Of a stretch of DNA of 64,000 bases, positions 60,780-64,000 are shown in pieces. Origin of the DNA: Agreia sp. COWG (GTDB lineage: Bacteria; Actinomycetota; Actinomycetes; Actinomycetales; Microbacteriaceae); the NCBI RefSeq assembly GCF_904528075.1, contig NZ_LR882035.1, forward strand, positions 1,550,001 through 1,614,000, given 5' to 3'. A program made the position numbers and the translations under genes. Position 1 is the first letter of the stretch; every line of letters starts with the position of its first letter. The notes under the pieces are model-generated. The model did not search any database, had not been told where the DNA came from, and worked only from the letters and a program-made list of their open reading frames with translations.

Positions 60780-60867
60780 GCAGCCAGCCCTTCCGTTGAT
60801 GTATCGGGGGCCGTTCGCCCCGCTTTCGAGTCTATGACGGATCGCAGAATGCTCCTCGAGGAGCGCC

Positions 60868-60908
60868 AAAGCGCCCTCGAGGATGCTAGGCATCGTCGAG
60901 GGCGCTTT
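60868..60908 (-). terminator. Terminator of acn
   Basis: AAAGCGCCCTCGA / TCGAGGGCGCTTT plus an inner GATGC/GCATC stem with one mismatch between, 18 paired bases in all. It starts 9 bases after the aconitase stop; the downstream arm ends in TTT. Dxs starts 88 bases further on. Confidence 0.8.
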
Positions 60909-60917
60909 CTCTGTCTT

Positions 60918-63731
60918 CTACGAGACGAGGCTCCGCAGCACGTACTGCAAGATGCCGCCGTTGCGGTAGTAGTCCGCTTCACCCGGGGTGTCGATGCGCA
61001 CGACGGCATCGAACTCCACGGTCTGCTTGCCCTCCGGCGAGTTCTCCGACGGCGCTGCGGTGACGCGCACCGTCTTCGGGGTCGTGCCTGAGTTCAGCTC
61101 TTCGATGCCGGAGATACTGACGATCTCGGTGCCGTCGAGACCGAGTGAGGCCCATGACTGCCCTGCTGGGAACTGCAGCGGAACGACACCCATGCCGATC
61201 AGGTTCGACCGGTGGATGCGCTCGAAGCTCTCGGTGATGACCGCCTTCACTCCCAGAAGGCTGGTGCCCTTGGCCGCCCAGTCGCGTGACGAGCCGGAAC
61301 CGTACTCCTTGCCGCCGAAGATGACCAGGGGCGTCTTCTCGGCCGCATAGTTCTGGGCCGCGTCGTAGATGAACGACTGAGGACCATCCGGCTGGGTGAA
61401 GTCTCGGGTGTAGCCACCCTCGACGCCGTCGAGAAGCTGGTTCTTCAACCGGATGTTCGCAAAGGTTCCGCGAATCATCACCTCGTGGTTGCCGCGGCGA
61501 GACCCGTACGAGTTGTAGTCCTTGCGGCCCACTCCGTGCTCGTCGAGGTAACGACCGGCGGGGCTGTCGCCCTTGATGGATCCGGCGGGGCTGATGTGGT
61601 CGGTCGTGACGGAGTCGCCGAGCTTGGCGAGTACTCGAGCACCGACGATGTCGGTGACCGGCGTGGTCTCCATCGTCATTCCGTCGAAGTACGGGGGCTT
61701 CCGAACATACGTCGATTCGGCGTCCCACTCGAAGGTCGCACCCTCGGGAGTGGGCAGCGAACGCCACCGCTCGTCGCCGTCGAAGACTCCTGCGTATTCG
61801 TGCTGGAACATGTCCGTGTCGATCGAGGTGTCGATCGTCGACTGCACCTCTGCGGCGTCCGGCCAGATGTCCTTCAGGAAGACGTCGTTGCCGTCGGTGT
61901 CCGTGCCCAGGGCATCCGTCTCGAAATCGAAGTTCATCGAGCCGGCCAGCGCGTACGCGATCACGAGCGGCGGCGAGGCCAGATAGTTCATCTTGACGTC
62001 GGGGTTGATGCGTCCTTCGAAGTTGCGGTTTCCGCTCAGGACGGCGGTAACAGCCAGATCGTTGTCTTGCACGGCGGAGGAGATCTCGTCGAGGAGCGGC
62101 CCGGAGTTTCCGATACACGTCGTACAGCCATAGCCCACCGTGTAGAAGCCAAGGTCTTCGAGGTAGCTCGTGAGTCCGGCCTTCTCGTAGTAGTCGGTGA
62201 CGACCTTCGAGCCCGGTGCGAGGGTGGTCTTCACCCACGGCTTGGCCTTCAGCCCCTTGAGGCTGGCGTTGCGCGCGAGCAGCCCGGCCGCGAGCATCAC
62301 GGACGGGTTCGACGTGTTGGTGCACGACGTGATCGCGGCGATGGCGACCGCGCCGTGGTCGAGCGTGAAGCGGGTTCCGTCGTCGAGCGATACCGAGGTG
62401 GGCTTCGACACCGTGGTGGGCGCGTGGCTCGCGTGCGAGTGGGTGTGCGTCAGCTCACCGTCCTCAGGAGAGAGCTCGCCGGGGTCGGACGCGGGGAACG
62501 AGCCCGTGCCGACCAGGTCGACGAGGTCGTGCTCCACGGCGGTGTAGTCGTTGAGGTCGCTCTCGAACTGCGTCTTGGAGCGGCTCAGCTCGATACGGTC
62601 CTGGGGGCGCTTCGGCCCGGCGATCGACGGCACGACGGTCGCGAGGTCGAGCTCGAGGTACTCGCTGAAGACCGGCTCCACCGAGGCGTCGTGCCACAGA
62701 GTCTGGAGTTTGGCGTACGCCTCGACCAGCTCGACCTGCTCCTCGCTACGGCCCGTGAGGCGCAGGTAGTCGAGTGTCACGTCGTCGATGGGGAACATGG
62801 CGGCCGTGGAGCCGAACTCCGGGCTCATGTTTCCGATCGTGGCCCTGTTCGCGAGGGGCACCTCGGCGACGCCGGCCCCGTAGAACTCCACGAACTTGCC
62901 GACGACCCCGTGCTTGCGCAGCATCTGCGTGATGGTCAGCACGACGTCGGTCGCGGTCACTCCTGTCGGAATGGCCCCCGAGAGCTTGAAGCCGACGACC
63001 TTCGGAATGAGCATGGAGACGGGCTGGCCGAGCATCGCCGCCTCGGCCTCGATCCCGCCGACTCCCCAACCCAGAACGCCGAGGCCGTTGACCATGGTCG
63101 TGTGCGAGTCGGTTCCCACGCACGTGTCGGGGTAGGCGCGCAGAATGCCGTCGACCTCGCGCGTCATGGTGACGCGGGCGAGGTATTCGATGTTCACCTG
63201 GTGCACGATTCCGGTTCCCGGGGGAACGACCTTGAAGTCGTCGAACGCTGTCTGGCCCCAGCGGAGGAACTGGTAGCGCTCGCCATTGCGCTCGTACTCG
63301 AGCTCGACGTTGCGCTCGAGGGCATCAGCAGATCCGAACAGATCCGCGATGACGGAGTGGTCGATGACCATCTCTGCCGGCGCCAGCGGGTTGATCTTGG
63401 TAGGGTCTCCGCCGAGCGATCCGACGGCCTCCCGCATCGTAGCGAGGTCGACGATGCACGGAACACCGGTGAAGTCCTGCATGACCACGCGTGCGGGCGT
63501 GAACTGGATCTCGGTGTCGGGCTCGCTGGTGGGAACCCAGTTGCCGAGGGCGTTGATGTGCTCGGCCGTGATGTTTCCACCGTCTTCGGTGCGCAGCAGG
63601 TTCTCGAGCAGCACCTTCAGGCTGAACGGAAGCTTCTCGTATCCGGGGACCTTGTCGATGCGGAAGACCTCGTAAGAGGTGTCCCCGACCTTCAATTGGT
63701 CTTTCGACCCAAAGCTGTTGACTTTCGACAC
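60918..63731 (-). CDS. acn: Aconitate hydratase
   Basis: 937 aa from GTG 63731 with AAGGAGAG upstream. AcnA/IRP1 type. Iron-sulfur ligands: Cys in [17 protein letters not shown] and the pair in [13 protein letters not shown]. Domain 4 has [37 protein letters not shown] and [13 protein letters not shown] lie in domain 1. A Thr/His-rich insert near residues 430-460 ([10 protein letters not shown]) is unusual but off the core. TCA cycle enzyme; a possible RNA-binding role is known for the family. Confidence 0.96.
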   Translation of the reverse strand: MSKVNSFGSKDQLKVGDTSYEVFRIDKVPGYEKLPFSLKVLLENLLRTEDGGNITAEHINALGNWVPTSEPDTEIQFTPARVVMQDFTGVPCIVDLATMREAVGSLGGDPTKINPLAPAEMVIDHSVIADLFGSADALERNVELEYERNGERYQFLRWGQTAFDDFKVVPPGTGIVHQVNIEYLARVTMTREVDGILRAYPDTCVGTDSHTTMVNGLGVLGWGVGGIEAEAAMLGQPVSMLIPKVVGFKLSGAIPTGVTATDVVLTITQMLRKHGVVGKFVEFYGAGVAEVPLANRATIGNMSPEFGSTAAMFPIDDVTLDYLRLTGRSEEQVELVEAYAKLQTLWHDASVEPVFSEYLELDLATVVPSIAGPKRPQDRIELSRSKTQFESDLNDYTAVEHDLVDLVGTGSFPASDPGELSPEDGELTHTHSHASHAPTTVSKPTSVSLDDGTRFTLDHGAVAIAAITSCTNTSNPSVMLAAGLLARNASLKGLKAKPWVKTTLAPGSKVVTDYYEKAGLTSYLEDLGFYTVGYGCTTCIGNSGPLLDEISSAVQDNDLAVTAVLSGNRNFEGRINPDVKMNYLASPPLVIAYALAGSMNFDFETDALGTDTDGNDVFLKDIWPDAAEVQSTIDTSIDTDMFQHEYAGVFDGDERWRSLPTPEGATFEWDAESTYVRKPPYFDGMTMETTPVTDIVGARVLAKLGDSVTTDHISPAGSIKGDSPAGRYLDEHGVGRKDYNSYGSRRGNHEVMIRGTFANIRLKNQLLDGVEGGYTRDFTQPDGPQSFIYDAAQNYAAEKTPLVIFGGKEYGSGSSRDWAAKGTSLLGVKAVITESFERIHRSNLIGMGVVPLQFPAGQSWASLGLDGTEIVSISGIEELNSGTTPKTVRVTAAPSENSPEGKQTVEFDAVVRIDTPGEADYYRNGGILQYVLRSLVS

Positions 63732-63841
63732 GTCGCTCTCCTTCGCTCCTGACGTCAATCTTTGCCCCGCGGCACAGTCAGGGCTAGCAAGGGCAACCTA
63801 ACCGTGCACGACGCTCAGACCTCGTCGATGGGGTCCTAAAG

Positions 63842-63859
63842 TATCTTGACGTCGAGATA
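63842..63859 (-). promoter_or_regulatory. MarR-like palindromic operator upstream of acn
   Basis: TATCTTGACGTCGAGATA is an 18-bp palindrome with one mismatched pair. On the minus strand it is followed by TACTTT, a possible -10 box, so a bound repressor would block acn transcription. The TATCTnGA-nTCnAGATA style is typical of MarR-family sites. It sits 111-128 bases before the acn start; the rest of the 152-bp gap shows nothing else. Confidence 0.45.
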
Positions 63860-63883
63860 AATCGTAGCACCCGTTGCGCCAGG

Positions 63884-64000
63884 TCAGTCGACGACGACCG
63901 TCTGCTTCTTCTCGTGCCCGAAGGCGGATCGTACGAGCAGCCACGTGACCCACAGCATCGCCGCGTACAACGGGACGCCCAGAATGAGCTTGACGGAGCC
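63884..64000 (-). CDS. C-terminus of a membrane protein, possibly DUF3159
   Basis: Only the last 38 residues are in the window: a hydrophobic helix (LILGVPLYAAMLWVTWLLV) and a charged tail ending KKQTVVVD. DUF3159 proteins are frequent upstream of acn in actinobacteria and end with a similar Leu/Tyr/Trp-rich helix. Family call is from position and style only. Confidence 0.5.
   Translation of the reverse strand, partial: GSVKLILGVPLYAAMLWVTWLLVRSAFGHEKKQTVVVD

Noticed and set aside
61485..63752. A 755-codon plus-strand frame antisense to aconitase
   Set aside because: Composition is that of a complement of acn; no motifs, and acn is certain.

Overview
The window is a 64 kb piece of a high-GC actinobacterial chromosome. 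Gene content, gene order and protein style point to the family Microbacteriaceae. The signs are an in-frame MihF-Gmk fusion, the aroE-aroC-aroK-aroB-aroQ-efp-nusB-pyr run, the thrS-HIT-pdxS-pdxT-yebC-ruvCAB-yajC-secDF-rel run, and the DUF3000-rnd-thiolase-fadB-dxs-acn run. I cannot name a genus. Almost all of 1-39 kb is core housekeeping on the minus strand, and it reads right to left. No CRISPR array, insertion sequence, rRNA or prophage was seen.

Layout. 1-9.2 kb: a tightly coupled pyrimidine operon (pyrR-pyrB-pyrC-membrane protein-carA-carB-pyrF-mihF/gmk) in which nearly every junction is a GTGA or ATGA overlap. It is headed by a good promoter and a very short leader carrying a PyrR-binding-like sequence next to the Shine-Dalgarno. 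9.2-21.8 kb: nusB, efp, the shikimate genes, mltG, ruvX, alaS, small membrane proteins and rpsD. 22-26.3 kb: rarA, with divergent plus-strand genes for a cyclophilin, a DUF349 protein and an AbiEi-like protein. 26.3-39.1 kb: rel, secF-secD-yajC, ruvBAC, yebC, the PLP synthase pair pdxS/pdxT, a HIT-family phosphorylase and thrS. 39.25-39.95 kb: four tRNA genes, Gly-Cys-Val(GAC) on minus and Val(CAC) on plus.

40-48 kb is the accessory-looking part. It holds a NUC-family DNA/RNA endonuclease facing a TIR-like protein, a luciferase-like flavin oxidoreductase coupled to a frameshifted DHA2 drug-efflux pump, a PemK/MazF-like protein without a partner, a GH15 glucanase, Dps and a DUF2071 protein. 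48-64 kb returns to conserved genes: amt with a GlnR-type operator upstream, zapE, a rhodanese plus SufE pair, a membrane-anchored hydrolase, DUF3000-RNase D, a fatty-acid beta-oxidation pair (fadA-fadB) behind a perfect palindrome, dxs, and aconitase behind another palindrome. The window ends inside a membrane protein gene that may be DUF3159.

The items most worth follow-up are the TIR-like/endonuclease pair next to the tRNA cluster, the PyrR leader arrangement, the GlnR-type operator of amt, the two palindromic operators in front of fadAB and acn, and the MFS frameshift.
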